Origin: Micromussa lordhowensis
Taxonomy: Eukaryota > Cnidaria > Anthozoa > Scleractinia > Lobophylliidae
Reading direction: 5' to 3'
Length of the DNA: 64,000 bases
NCBI GenBank assembly: GCA_964020085.1
Contig: OZ026596.1
Coordinates: 31,107,522-31,171,521 of the forward strand
Both the position numbers and the translations under genes were made by a program. The notes below the pieces were generated by a model. The model made no database searches. It worked only from the letters and a program-made list of their open reading frames with translations, and had not been told where the DNA came from. Each line of letters starts with the position of its first letter. The first letter of the stretch is position 1. Below, in pieces: positions 1-11,900 of the stretch.

Positions 1-3000
1 ATAACGGGTTTCTTGTGGTTTAATTCTAGATTATTGCCACTTGAGAAATTGAAACTGACCGCGTAACATCTCGTATTTACAAGGACGCAGTTTACCTGCC
101 TTAAAGTGGTGTCTCAATCGAAATTTTAATATTCGCCAATACCCTGCACCTTCGAGGAAAAACCCGCTAAAAGACGCACGCCTTTTTTCTTCGAGATTTT
201 AACTCAAAAAAATTTCGCAACGCGCTTGGGCGCAGTCCGCTGTAAGGATCTTTTGGAATGTTCACACTTATCGGCTAATCGTTGAAAAAAAAATATTAGA
301 GATCTATATAGAGCTGATTAATATTTACGGCGTAGATAGATTAGACGATATGTACTAATTAATTGGAAGCTATCAAAACGCACCTGTTCTGATGGCTTCA
401 ATCCGATTGGCTGCTGAGACATTCGCTCATAACGGCTATTTAAAATCCACAAATATGCAGTGTCCGCAACAATTCTCTTGCAACATGCACGTACGTCTAT
501 TTGGGACCGCTTGCAAATTGAATTTTACCTCTTTTCCTGGAGCGGGAATTCGGCGGCTAAAATAACGTTGATAAAAGCGATCGCCAGGGTGCAATATCAC
601 TTCAGTATACAGTGGCAGAGAATTAACGAAGGAAAAATGCGGGCATGCAGCAGAGTGATTTCTGTAGTCTTCCAGGTAGGTTTTTCTCTAGTTTAATGCC
701 TGTAAGCTATCGTTAGCTATGACAAAATGTTCTACTCGTTCTAACGGGGCTTTTTGTTCATAAAATTGACAGAGCCTTGTATTCGTGGCCCTCGCTGACT
801 GCGGTGTGGGTAAGTTTCAATGGCGAAATTTTGTTACCATATTATCTATTTGATCAGAATAACAAAGCACGCGGTTACAACCGTATCTCGCCATTTCCCA
901 GAACAAATGTACGTATCTTATTCGCGAGCCCTTGTTTATGGTCTGAATAATGGGATAGAAGGTTTAGTGCAGCTGCGGGCGGGCCACCTCTTATTGTCAC
1001 ACTTGTGGCGTTTATACTTCTCCACACAAAAAGTTCAAATTAATCATATCCCGGGCTTTGACAGTTCGTGAGCTAACTCTAGCTGCATACGGCAGGAAGT
1101 ATCTATTTACTTTTTCCGTTTATTGGCACGGCCGTATTGTCTGACAACTTCCTTTGCAGTATCTACGGTCATTGTCTCTTTACCGCTAAATGCTCGTGTT
1201 TAACTGTTCTGGATTAATTGCTACGCGTTTGAATCATCTCTTATTATGGTAGAGAAAAAAAAAAACGTATCGTTTTGTTATGAATACTTTACACAAAGCA
1301 CACGGTTACATCGTTTCTTAGTTGTCATTCATAAAGTGGATTGCTTCTAAATTGAATGAAAAGTGGTATTTTTTTTTCTTTTTAACTGTAAAATCGTATG
1401 TATAACAAGTGGCCTTGCGAATACGAATGTTAGCCGTTCTGTTTGCCAATCCTTCATCAAGCCCCTAGTTTCATCCGACGCCAGTGTTAAATTTCTGTTA
1501 GAGGAATGCCCCAGTATACGTCTCTATTTCCAATTACGCAGTCAGGAGCCCGCGTAATTTGCCGCTTAGGAGAACACGTTTTTCAAAGCGCCAAACACAG
1601 GAATCCTTTTCACGTTGTAACAAAATAAGAAAATGTGAATTTTTTTGAAGTAACATGGACATATTTCTTAAGCAATTGCGTTTCCTAGGAGGTGCACTAA
1701 AACATACACAAACATACACGCGACGCGAGAACGGAATATTTCATTGTATTTTCTTCAGGATAAACAGTAGTTTCGCTTCTCACGCTTGTGTTTAGGATGT
1801 TGACTACGGTGTCGAATCGAGACGCCGGTGAAATCTATAAAGAAATGGAATCTTTGCAGTTCATTGGCATTGAAATCAATCATGTCTTTACGCACGGAGT
1901 ATTCGATTCACAAGAGGTACTCGTATTGCCCCAAATAACTAAGAAGTCTATGAATTAGTGTTGTGTTTAACTTGTTAATTACATTTTCTCATGATCCCAG
2001 TGAAAGTGATATCGGTTCGATGACTCTTTTACGTATTGCGTCGTGAATCTTGACCGAGGCGTTTTCCGAGTGGATTACAGCATGCGTTAATTCGAGATAG
2101 GGGGCCAATACACTTGATAGTAAAAAAAAGGAAGAGGCCCTCGAGGAAATATATATGGCTGGCCAATGGTGCGAGACGACACACTTGCAAAATCGGCAGA
2201 TATCTTAAAAATCTCGGTTGATCACTTAAGAGAAAATAAAACAACACGAAATGTACAGAAGGGACATGCATTTCGGGAAAAAAAAAGACGATTCATACCA
2301 AATGAATTTTAGAAAGGGCACCAAATTGTTTTCATGTTGAACTCAATCGGTTTTACGCTCAGCTATTTGCTGTGTATTGCGCTTGGATCTCTCGTCACTT
2401 GAATACAGCCGAACCAAAACTCAGGCTTGATTCTTTATTGCAACTATTTTCTCGTTGAATTGTAGATCAAGCGAGGCAAAAACATGGCGACTGAAAAAAG
2501 AAACCATCTTTCTTACCCCTAGTCGTTTGTTACGGTATTCACGCATACGGGAAATGTCCTCAAGATAGTGATCTGACTTGATACTATTCTAAGATCATTC
2601 ACCGGATCTTAAAATTAAAAGAAAAAAAAGAGCGATGATTAAAAACACAAGCACCCATGCCCACAGCGAAACTTTTGGATTCAATTTTGTTTTTCCTCGC
2701 GTAATGACGTACAATTTTTTTTTCAGGCGAATAGCACGATACGTTGGATTTATTCAGAATGTACTTATATTTAAGAAAACTTCACAGCGAGATTATATCT
2801 CTGCTAAATTCAATATCGATCTTAATCTATGCCTTTGATAATCTTCAGGCTTTCTTCCAGAAACGACACAAATTGAAAAATCTCGTCTAATTCTATCAAC
2901 ATCCCGACGTATTGATATCACTGTAGTTTTTTTTAACGCTCATACACATATTACGCCATATATATGAAACCAACGTAACAGCCGGAAATTCATTCTTTAA

Positions 3001-4480
3001 AAAACTGTGTTGGTGAACAAATTCTGAAGCCATTTTCTCTAACCGTCTCAGTTTTATAAGCCGCGTAAGTTAGTCAGAGTAGGATACTGGCGTTTTGTCA
3101 TTGATAACTGAGTCTTATGTATTAAAAGCAGTAGGAATGAAGCTAATTTCAGTCAGTAACACAACTCCAGACCTGAATATTAACGGAGCGAGGTTTTCCG
3201 GTAGCTTGTTCGTGAAACCAATACATCGAAGGCATATCAATGGTAAGAGAATAGAAAAATAGTTTCCTTTGTTGCGCTTTTTTTTTATCTGGCAGAGTCA
3301 GAGTGCCAAAATTAAATTCCAGTGGTTAAGTTCTCCATGTCTAATAGCGAGACGCAGTTTGCGGTATAAGTATTAACATAGTTTGTACTTTTTCCCTCCA
3401 CAGCATAACTAGATTCTAAGTGCTTTTCAATAATTTAAAATCACTAAATTCTCGCTTACTAACTCAAGCATCTGGATTTTGTCGAAAGCGCAGAAGTTAT
3501 AGGTGAAGCGCAACTGACAAAGAAATAAACAATACTATCTTTAATGATAAGCTTGGTACAATTGTAATAATCCAACTTGAAAAGACGGCGCTGGCTAGTA
3601 AAAGGAGTTCTCGCGTGGAACGTGGAACACTCGTAGCAGCGCCGCGTGAAAAGATTGAATCGTAAGCAACAATTAAAAAGGTCAACAGTCAACTCTAACT
3701 ATAGGCAATGTTTTATCCTTAAAACTTTCAGTGGTTAAAGAGAACAAAATTTCCCGCCAGCAAATTTCATTTTTGAATCATCAAGTGGCTATAGGGTCAG
3801 TTCCAGAGGGTTTTCAAAGTCAGCTCTCAAGTCAACACATTCCCTAGCAGTCAATAAGGCCTTTATTTTTTTCTTCCCCTCCGAAATAAATTTCGCAATA
3901 AACTCGACCATTGATCATGCAAGGCCAAGGTCTTTCTGCTTCCGGCAAAATTTATCACAGCTATATATTCTTGACAAGTACAAATATACTCCACAAGTCT
4001 ATCATAAATGACACTAGCCAAAAGTGAAGCTGGCACTTAATATAAACCTTAGTCTCCACCAGGCATAAGTCATTGCAGCGTCTCAATCGCTTGGCTAGAA
4101 TTTTGAAAAAATGTTGTTTACTAACTGAAAAATATCGACAAGTTTTTCTCCGTTTCTTGGCAACCAACTCCGGCTGGTGAAGGCCATTTTGTAACGGGAC
4201 ATTATTTTAGCTTGTATAGAGCGTAGATAAGATAGACTGAGAAGATTAAAAAAACGATGGTAGGTCCACACAGGAATCCCATCAAAATGATTTGATTTTG
4301 AGAAACTTTACTCAAGTTGATTCCTCTGAATTGCATCCCCCATCCTCACTGCGCAGGATTTTCGCGCCATATAGGGCGCGCTCACGAGTGCTTGTACATA
4401 CACAACGCCAGGAGACTTCCTTCAAGCTCAGCTCGACAGTGAAATAAATGCTTGTTTTCTCTGAAAAGAGCTTAGTGATC
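1..4480. other. AT-rich region with no recognised gene
   Basis: Only short open frames of about 60-90 codons occur here, on both strands, and none has a recognisable domain, convincing codon bias or a chain of phase-compatible splice sites. Several long A or T runs are present. I see no RNA gene. It may be intergenic DNA or intron of a gene whose exons I cannot recognise. Confidence 0.5.
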
Positions 4481-4489
4481 TATATATAT

Positions 4490-4795
4490 TTATAAAATAA
4501 CTGAGCCACTACGCGCGCTCTGATTGGTCGATAGGTGTGTTTAGATAAGAGTATGTAAACACGGTTGTGACGTTTTAGATTCGCGCGTATTTTTGAGAAT
4601 TATTTTATAAAAGCAATAGAGCACTTTTTCTGTGCTTATATAGCCTCATCTAAACACTTGGAGAGTTGGGAGAATTCTCGAAAGTTATGCAAACCCTCGA
4701 CTACGTCTCGGGTTTGCATAACTGTCTCGAATTCTCCCAACCCTTCTCGTGTTTACATGAGGCTATATAAACACGGAAAAAAGTGCTCTCTTGCT
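4490..4795 (-). mobile_element. Palindromic MITE, family A, copy 1
   Basis: A long imperfect palindrome (about 4615-4795, arms carrying TATGCAAACCC and its complement, plus CCTCATCTAAACAC at the outer ends) is joined to a non-palindromic tail containing GCGCGCTCTGATTGG. The same palindrome-plus-tail unit recurs at 30.3, 32.7 and 51.6 kb. Non-coding and non-autonomous; this copy lies in reverse orientation relative to those at 32.7 and 51.6 kb. Confidence 0.75.
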
Positions 4796-4799
4796 TAAA

Positions 4800-6600
4800 T
4801 ATTAATATATTTTTATTGAATAATTTTGGTGTACAAATTATTCTACTTAAGTTGGAAAGAAAAAAGGTATAGCTGAAAGCGTGCACAAAACCAGTACTCG
4901 GCGACAACTCAGTGAAGAACGTTTTGAGTCGATGTCGTTTAAAATTGTGTAATTTTCCCATAAATTATATCTAGCATTGTTGCATATTCTTAGTGCTTGA
5001 TAGGGAACATTCAGCGATAGTTTCAAAAAATCGTTCCACAACTTTTATTTCTGAGGCGGAATCATCTAAAACAACATATCTAGTTGATAGAATTTCGAAT
5101 GCCAAACGACGATGTGGAGGATGGAATTGATCACAACATAAGCAAAACTTCGAAACAATTACGAGGTTTCGGGGAGATTTATTTGGAATTTTGCAATAAA
5201 ACAAATTAATTAAGAAAACTCTAGATGTGTTGTCGGAGCATTCCCTCTTTTTCAATGCATGCTTATTGATGACGTTCTCTTGCCATAGTTGTACTGATTT
5301 CACTCAATGGCTGTGTGCACCTGAGCCCTTTTAATAAAGCCTTTAAATCGGAACTGAATGACCAAATTGATTCTGAGAAGAAGTTTCAAAATGTTGAAGA
5401 GCCTGCAGGCAAAAAGAAAAGTGCGATATGCAGACTAAACAAAATGCGCACATTTAGTTTGCATAAAGAATATAGAGTTGTCTTTTCTTCTGTTGTATTA
5501 ATTAATTGTGCCTTATGTTTATGCGATTCACAAATTCTCTGAATTATAACCAAAAAAGGACAAACTGCGCCGATATTCGAATGGCAGCGTCCACCGCAAA
5601 AACCGCGATCGATCTGACAAGTGGTTCCGAAGTCGTGCCGAAAGGTTCCGATGCGGATGGTCCGAATATCGAGACAAGCGTGCGTCTTCCGGAACTTTAT
5701 ATAACGATAGAACGAGTTCAAATGCTATCGGCGGAACTTATATTCTGACAAGGTCTAACCATTCCGAAGAAAACAAAACTAAAAACCACCAGGCAATATT
5801 TTGGCTATTCTCTTTCATCACTGGAAAACCACAACGAGAAAAATATAGACACAATAAAGAATTTTTTTCTACCACAACAGCGTTATCTAGCGTTAATATT
5901 GAATATAATAGTTGCGTATCATCACGAAATATATGTGTTTGTATTCATACAACGATTAAGACCAATTTCGGTTTTTTTTTTCAAGATTTCGTGTATCAAA
6001 AATAACGCATTGGGACAAATGAGATAGCTATATAGTATATACAAGTTGTTCTAGCTGGTTCTTGCTCAGCAATTATTCATAAATTGCTGCGTCAAACTGC
6101 CTATGTAGTAGGGAATCTTAAAGCATTACAAAATCTTTTTTTGTCGGAACAAACAAGACGAAAACACGTCTAAAGACTTCATCTTACATAAAGACTTCAT
6201 CTTTTTATTTGGAATGTGAACTTGAGCTTAACTTAGAGGCAAATAAATTCAGTTAGAGGAGTTGCTCTACGTAGACATGATCTACTAAGGCGAAAATCCC
6301 GAAACTGCTTAAGTTACGAAAGTGCTTTTTTAGCACTGTAGAGAAATAGTGTGATCTTTTCTTTAATTGATGTTTAAACATAATTTGGTGAAAAGATCTT
6401 CGAACTAGCGGGAATGCTCCAAGTGCTCCCATACATTCACTCGACAGACAACCTCAAACTAAATTAAGCGATCAAAAAGAATAGCAAGCAACAGACAATA
6501 CGAGAGAACTATTCAAGAAAACAGATATTTATTTAATGGTAACATTCGAGGGTTTCAGGAAGTTTCAACTAGTACCACATACAGTGAGTCAACTTGTACC
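4800..6600. other. Non-coding stretch, nothing recognised
   Basis: AT-rich sequence with overlapping short frames on both strands (up to about 110 codons). None shows a known motif or exon structure. A short pyrimidine-rich repeat with AAGACTTCATCTT occurs twice near 6175-6205. Confidence 0.45.
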
Positions 6601-7215
6601 ACATGAAAGTACTATTGAATAGCCAGTTTCATTTGAATGGTCACACACTAGGGTTTCATCCACAGACTTCAAATTTGTATTCGCCTTATACAGCTTAATA
6701 AACAGTACTAAATAAAAGTATTAGCTCAGTAGCTTTCATTTGAATAGTCACACACCAGGGCCGGGTTGTTGAAAGGCTGATTAAGCTAACTCAGGGTTAG
6801 CGAGAATTTTGATTTCAGTTTTGTAACTTTACGGAAAGGTTTTCTGTTTATATTGTTTGGCCTTCTCTTTTTAATTTGAATAATCTCAAACTAAACAAAA
6901 AATAGGAAGCGAAAAACATTTTTAGACAAGAAAAATCAATGCTTCGGTTAACTTTTAATCGTGGGTTAGCGTTAACCGGCTTTCGAACAACCCGGCCCAG
7001 GGTTTCATCCACAGACTTCAAATTTGTATTCGCCTTATACAGCTTAATAAACGGTACTAAATGAAAGTATTAGCTCAGTAGCTTTCATTTGAATGGTCAC
7101 ACACCAGGGTTTCATCCACAGACTTCAAATTTGTATTCACCTTGCACAGCTTGATGAACAGTACTAAACGAAAGTATTTCTCAGTAGCTTTCATTTGAAT
7201 GGTCACACACTCTGT
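6600..7215 (+). repeat. Tandem array of a ~105-bp unit, interrupted by a MITE
   Basis: A unit carrying TTTCATTTGAATGGTCACAC, then CCACAGACTTCAAATTTG and CAGCTTAATAAACAGTAC, is repeated about three and a half times. The second unit is split by a MITE at 6759-6997. The unit does not encode a protein. Confidence 0.8.
6759..6997. mobile_element. MITE with GGCCGGGTTGTT inverted ends, copy 1
   Basis: Terminal inverted repeats start GGCCGGGTTGTT and end AACAACCCGGCC, with internal arms around GGGTTAGCG. The element sits inside the ~105-bp tandem array. The uninterrupted neighbouring unit reads CACACCAGGGTTTC, while here CAG is present on both sides, so a 3-bp target duplication (CAG) can be read directly. 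Related copies lie near 17.14-17.37 and 32.40-32.64 kb. Confidence 0.8.
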
Positions 7216-7487
7216 AGGGTTTCACATAAAGGCATTCATAAACTCAGGGAAAGACAAGAATTGTTAGTAAAATTTAAGGGAGTATTTATTGCAGTGGCAT
7301 GTGCAGGATATATGTTTATGTATGATATCAGTTTTCCAGTGACTTTCAGCAGGGTCTAGTTGAGACAAAGAGGACTGGCTCTTCAAAAGGTATAAATAAG
7401 CGTGTGAATTTAAAATAATATCTGTAACTATAAAATTTTCATCTATCTATTTCAGGCGAAAACGACGGGCTCGTTTTTGAGTCAGAT

Positions 7488-7508
7488 CATCACCAGAAAA
7501 GTCGAATC
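7488..7508 (+). repeat. Left 21-bp terminal inverted repeat
   Basis: Perfectly complementary to 13474-13494. Contains the trinucleotide CAC near the outer end (CATCACCAG). Flanking bases outside are GTCAGAT on the left and TATAGTG on the right; these do not form a duplication beyond a single T. Confidence 0.75.
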
Positions 7509-7649
7509 AAAGTGGGCAGGGCTTATTTGGACCCACTGGTCCATATCAAATGAGCTGTCAGTCCTGTTATTGTCTTAACGCGTAGCTGATTGGTTCAGCT
7601 ATGAGATCGGTATGAGCCCCACAAGCAAATTCTCTTCATCTTTTACAAA

Positions 7650-8888
7650 ATGGCGGCTCGCGTGAGGAAAGAAAAAGGATTTTACGCGTCTTTGAACAGC
7701 GTATCTTCAATTGATATGCTCCCAAAAATGAATCATCGTAAAATTAAAGGAAGGGGACGACTCTGGGAGGTCGAGCGTCTCATCGCTAAGCGAGAAAACG
7801 CTACGGTAAGTTGAATTCCTTTGTTTCTAATCGATCGTAAGATGATTGTAAAAGTATGCCGCAGCGATACTTCGGTGAACATTTGTGACAAGAATTCAGT
7901 CCAAATGGCCAAGTTGCTGAAGAACAATGCAGATATAGAACTGCTTTATTGATACAGAATTGTCCTTATTTTTATTTGCTAACAGAGGACTACTGAATAC
8001 TTAGTTTTGTGGCGGGGTTATTCTCCTTTTGAGGCAACCTGGGAACCCGAAGAAAATGTTTCTCCCGATTGTGTCCGGTACGACTCACTCATCGATACTT
8101 GCGCTTACAGTAAATAACAACGTTTTCCAATTGCTATTTTCTTGGAGAGTATTTTATTTATAAAGCAAGAAGTTGCTTGCCATTTTGCAATATCATGTCG
8201 CTATGATCAGCGGAGCAATTCTCTTTACTAATTTTGTTGTTTGTGGTGTGTTAGGTGTCGAGAAGTTCGTTATGATCGACAATCGATGCCTATTTTGATG
8301 TGATTTCAGCTAAAAACTAAAACAGAGTTATGCCTGCTATATACATTGTAATTGTTCAATGAGTAATCGCTGTAAACTAGTAGATGATTACATTATACAT
8401 ATTAATAGCTTGGATATTATGCTGTGGTTTACTGTCAACCTAAACTATATCTTAAATATATTTTGTTGATTCTCTTTAGATTTTTCAAGAACCCAGTTGT
8501 TGATGAGTCAGTTATCTTTGGTGAGGTAGCCACACTCAGGATTGCTGTTGAGCAGCACTTAAAATCAAAATCTAGACTTTCGGTAACCATCAAACTCAGG
8601 GGAGATGTTTACAGATGTCTCTTTAAAAATAAAGGAAGTTTTCGTGATGGATGGCAATTACTAGACAAGGCAGCCTTCCCTAGAAAATATTTTCCGGAGT
8701 TCTGGGATCACTGTGCTGATTCCCATGGCCAGGGGATAAAAGTATTTTACCCGATGAAAGTGAAACACTTTATCTCCTGGTCAACGAAAAAGTATAGTGT
8801 TGGAGAAGGTCACCACCAACTTCCAAGATCCTTTCAGGAGAAATTGACCTTCTCGTTCATAAAAGTAGCTCTTGGGGATACCTCTTAA
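7650..8888 (+). CDS. Chromodomain protein, 218 aa, 3 exons
   Basis: Exons 7650-7805, 7986-8077 and 8480-8888 (52 codons; 30 codons plus 2 nt; 1 nt plus 136 codons) join in frame to 218 aa ending in TAA. The start AAAATGGCGGC has a good initiation context. Residues ~37-85 form a chromodomain: [12 protein letters not shown], then YLVLWRGY, then ATWEPEENV. The three aromatic-cage positions are filled by W, W and Y, so methyl-lysine binding is plausible. The remaining ~130 residues ([10 protein letters not shown] to the end, with many aromatic and basic residues) match nothing I recognise. It converges on the RAG1-like gene, with stop codons 16 bp apart, inside one TIR pair. I infer a chromatin-reading accessory or targeting factor for the transposase; a host gene captured between the repeats is the alternative. 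Confidence 0.8.
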
Positions 8889-8904
8889 TTTGTTTAGTTT
8901 TCAG

Positions 8905-11900
8905 TTATTGTTTCTTAGCCCGTTTTGCTTGCTTTTTCCCTTTAGTTTTGCTGGTACATCGGGGTTGTTTCCTTTTTCCCCTTTTATTTTGCTGGGGTAG
9001 TGGCTCAGTTGTTATTGGTACTTCTTCACTTGGTATTGCTTCTGGGGACTTGTCGTAGCTAATTCGTTTGCGTAGTCTACGATTTGTTTTAATGTTGATT
9101 TCCCAGTATTCTGTGTTCTTCTTTGTGTATTGCCTGGGTTTCCTCTCTCTGTGCTTTAGGGCACGGATACGATGTTCAGCTCGTAGAACTTCAGCAGGGT
9201 CATCAGTGTGGTTACTCTTTCTTTGTATGATCTTGCGTGCGTCATCATTATTTTTCTCCACCCCTGCAAGTTTAAAATTAATATCAACATGTTATTAACA
9301 TGTACCGGTACTTCCTTGTTTGAACTGAAGTGTAGTGAAATGGTACATTCCAAAATTTCAAAAACAAAAATAATGCACCTTGGCCACTAAACTGTTTTAG
9401 ATTTTTGTGTTGCTCCACCATTTGAGGAATGTGGTATGCTGCTGAATGCATGTAGCATGTCACACGCTCTCTTGCATAGCCAAGTCTCTTATCTCCCAGA
9501 TTAGAAAAGGTATCAATCCATGTTTTTATCTACAAAGGAAAAAGCATGATGGTGTTATTCCTAATGGGTAAGGCTAGCTGTTAAACCTTTAATGTTGTAA
9601 TTTATATGTACCTGTTGGCGATATTCCTCAACATTAGTTGGTTTAAAAGAGGAGATGAAACTAAAGTACATATCAGCAAATCCCTGTAAAAAATACGCAG
9701 AAATGGTTAACAATTTTATATGATTTCAGCAACTGTTTTTATCTTTTATGTTTGAAATGTCATTTAAATTGAGCACCTTCCACAATTCTACCACAGTTTT
9801 GGCAGTATCCTGCTGGATGAATGGCTCTAATTTACTGGGAAGAACTTTGAGAAGTGTTTTTCTGTCATCCCCCATGAGGCTTGTCCAGTCCCATGTTCCC
9901 GAACCTTTACCATCAGCATTTCGTTTTTCCCAGACGGAGAATGACACCCCACAACTGTTGATGACTTGTATCAGCTTGTCAACGTGGACTTTTTTCTTAC
10001 CATTGAGAAAACTCTCCTTATCATCCCACTGCATGACATCTTCCACTAAGTTGCCAATCAAGACATCCGTAATGCGGAGCATCAAATGTAGCTCATCTAA
10101 GATGATGTGATCCAGTGGGATGTTAAGGAGAGGTTGATGCACACAACAGTAGTTCTCCCCCTTGGATTTGGATGCAAATTCTTGAAGTTCTTCCAGTGTC
10201 CTTCTCAGTGGTTCATCATTGTAGTAATTGTCAGGCTTGTTCATGTCTCCCCTTTAAGAAAATAATATATGTAATTGATCAGCACATGGGATTATTATTT
10301 CTTCTTTAGTTTAATGCGACAATAATATGGTAGGTAAATAGGTTAACTTTATTTATACCCAATTTGTATAAAAGTTGGGAGCTTGTGGGACTGTGGTAGA
10401 CATACATGGAAGCAATTACAACAAAACCTAAAATTATTTATTGGCTATGATGAACAGTTCCTCTCAACCCACTGCTGCTGAACAGTTCAGGGGCTAACAG
10501 GTTAACAAAAGTGGCCCAACAGTTGGTTGAGGAGTGCTGTTATGCTTTACAGTTACCAAATAAAGAAATGCTTTTAATTCTATACAGAAGTGCATTGTAG
10601 TTTTAGTTATTACATATAGATGGATGTGTCAGTGAGTATTACCTGTCTTTCTTGTGAACTTTGCACCACAAACAAGCATAGGTAGAATTTGCTGCACTGA
10701 TGCCCATAACCAACAGCAGAAACTGAAGAGATATAAATGTAATGTTACAATTAAAGAGCTTAATTACATGAGTTGGTGCCACCTGATGCCTTGAAATGTC
10801 TACCTTTTATGAATGCAAGATTCTGACAGTATTATGTTATTTATTGCTTACTTAAAACAAAGCTTCAAACTTTTAAGACCTTTTGGTGTATGAAATTTTA
10901 AAGTAACCTTTTATATAATATTGATTACCTTGTAATCACCTCCAAGAAACATTTCTATATCTACTCGTTTTCCATTGACGGTTATATAGCCACTCTTAAT
11001 GATGTCATTAACTTCATCAAAAATCTCCTTGAAGCTACTTTCCAATGTTTCTCTGCTTTCAGGGGCATTCACAACAGCAATAGTGTGAGTACCTATAGGT
11101 AAATTGTTAAACAAGTAAATCTGTAAAATGTGATTTCAAATTTTTTGAATAGATGTGCTGTAAAAAAATACCACAAGATCTAAATGAAATAAAGTATAAT
11201 ATTTTATAGTTTAGTTCACATTACTTTTTATTCTTTTGTAGAGGATCAATATGGTATTATTTGTAATGTTACCTTTTGATGATAATAGATCATCTGCACT
11301 TTGCAGAATTGAGAAGCTGAGCAATATAAAATTGCTAACCCTGCTCATTCTGGCACCATCACCACTTAGCTTAACTTTGACCTTCTCACCTTCCTGAATT
11401 GTACTGGTATTTAGCTGCAGAAACATTAAATTTCCCATGTAAGTACTGGGAATAAATGAAAACTAAATCATTGGCTTAGGAAAAGACTCAAATTACTTAA
11501 AATACTTTTTGGCACACACATACATACAGTCAAAAAAAAAAAACTACAAGCAAGATTTGTACAAACCATTTGTTGCACTTGATCAGTTAGCAATTGCCTG
11601 AAAGAGTGCTGTGCTCCTGGAGCCTTGCCTGGAGTAGAGTTGATTATGCAGCTCTTGTTCAGTTCAGTTCTGGATTGTTTAAACAAGTATGACTTTGGGA
11701 ACCCATCAATTGTCATAGACAACTCATGTACAAACTCATCTCCAACCCCAAATTTATCTATTAGGTAAAGAATGCTTTCAACTTTGGCTTTATCATCCTC
11801 GCTGAGTTTAGAATATTGTGTTTGAGGTGAAGGTGGAGAAATGTCATTAGATGAGGTGCTTGAGGATGTATTGTCAGGTGTACAAGGAGGTGTGTCGGGT

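Noticed and set aside
820..1071. 83-codon plus frame in the gene-poor start
   Set aside because: No motif, no splice context, length expected by chance.
9748..10110. 120-codon plus frame
   Set aside because: Antisense of exon 5 of the RAG1-like gene.
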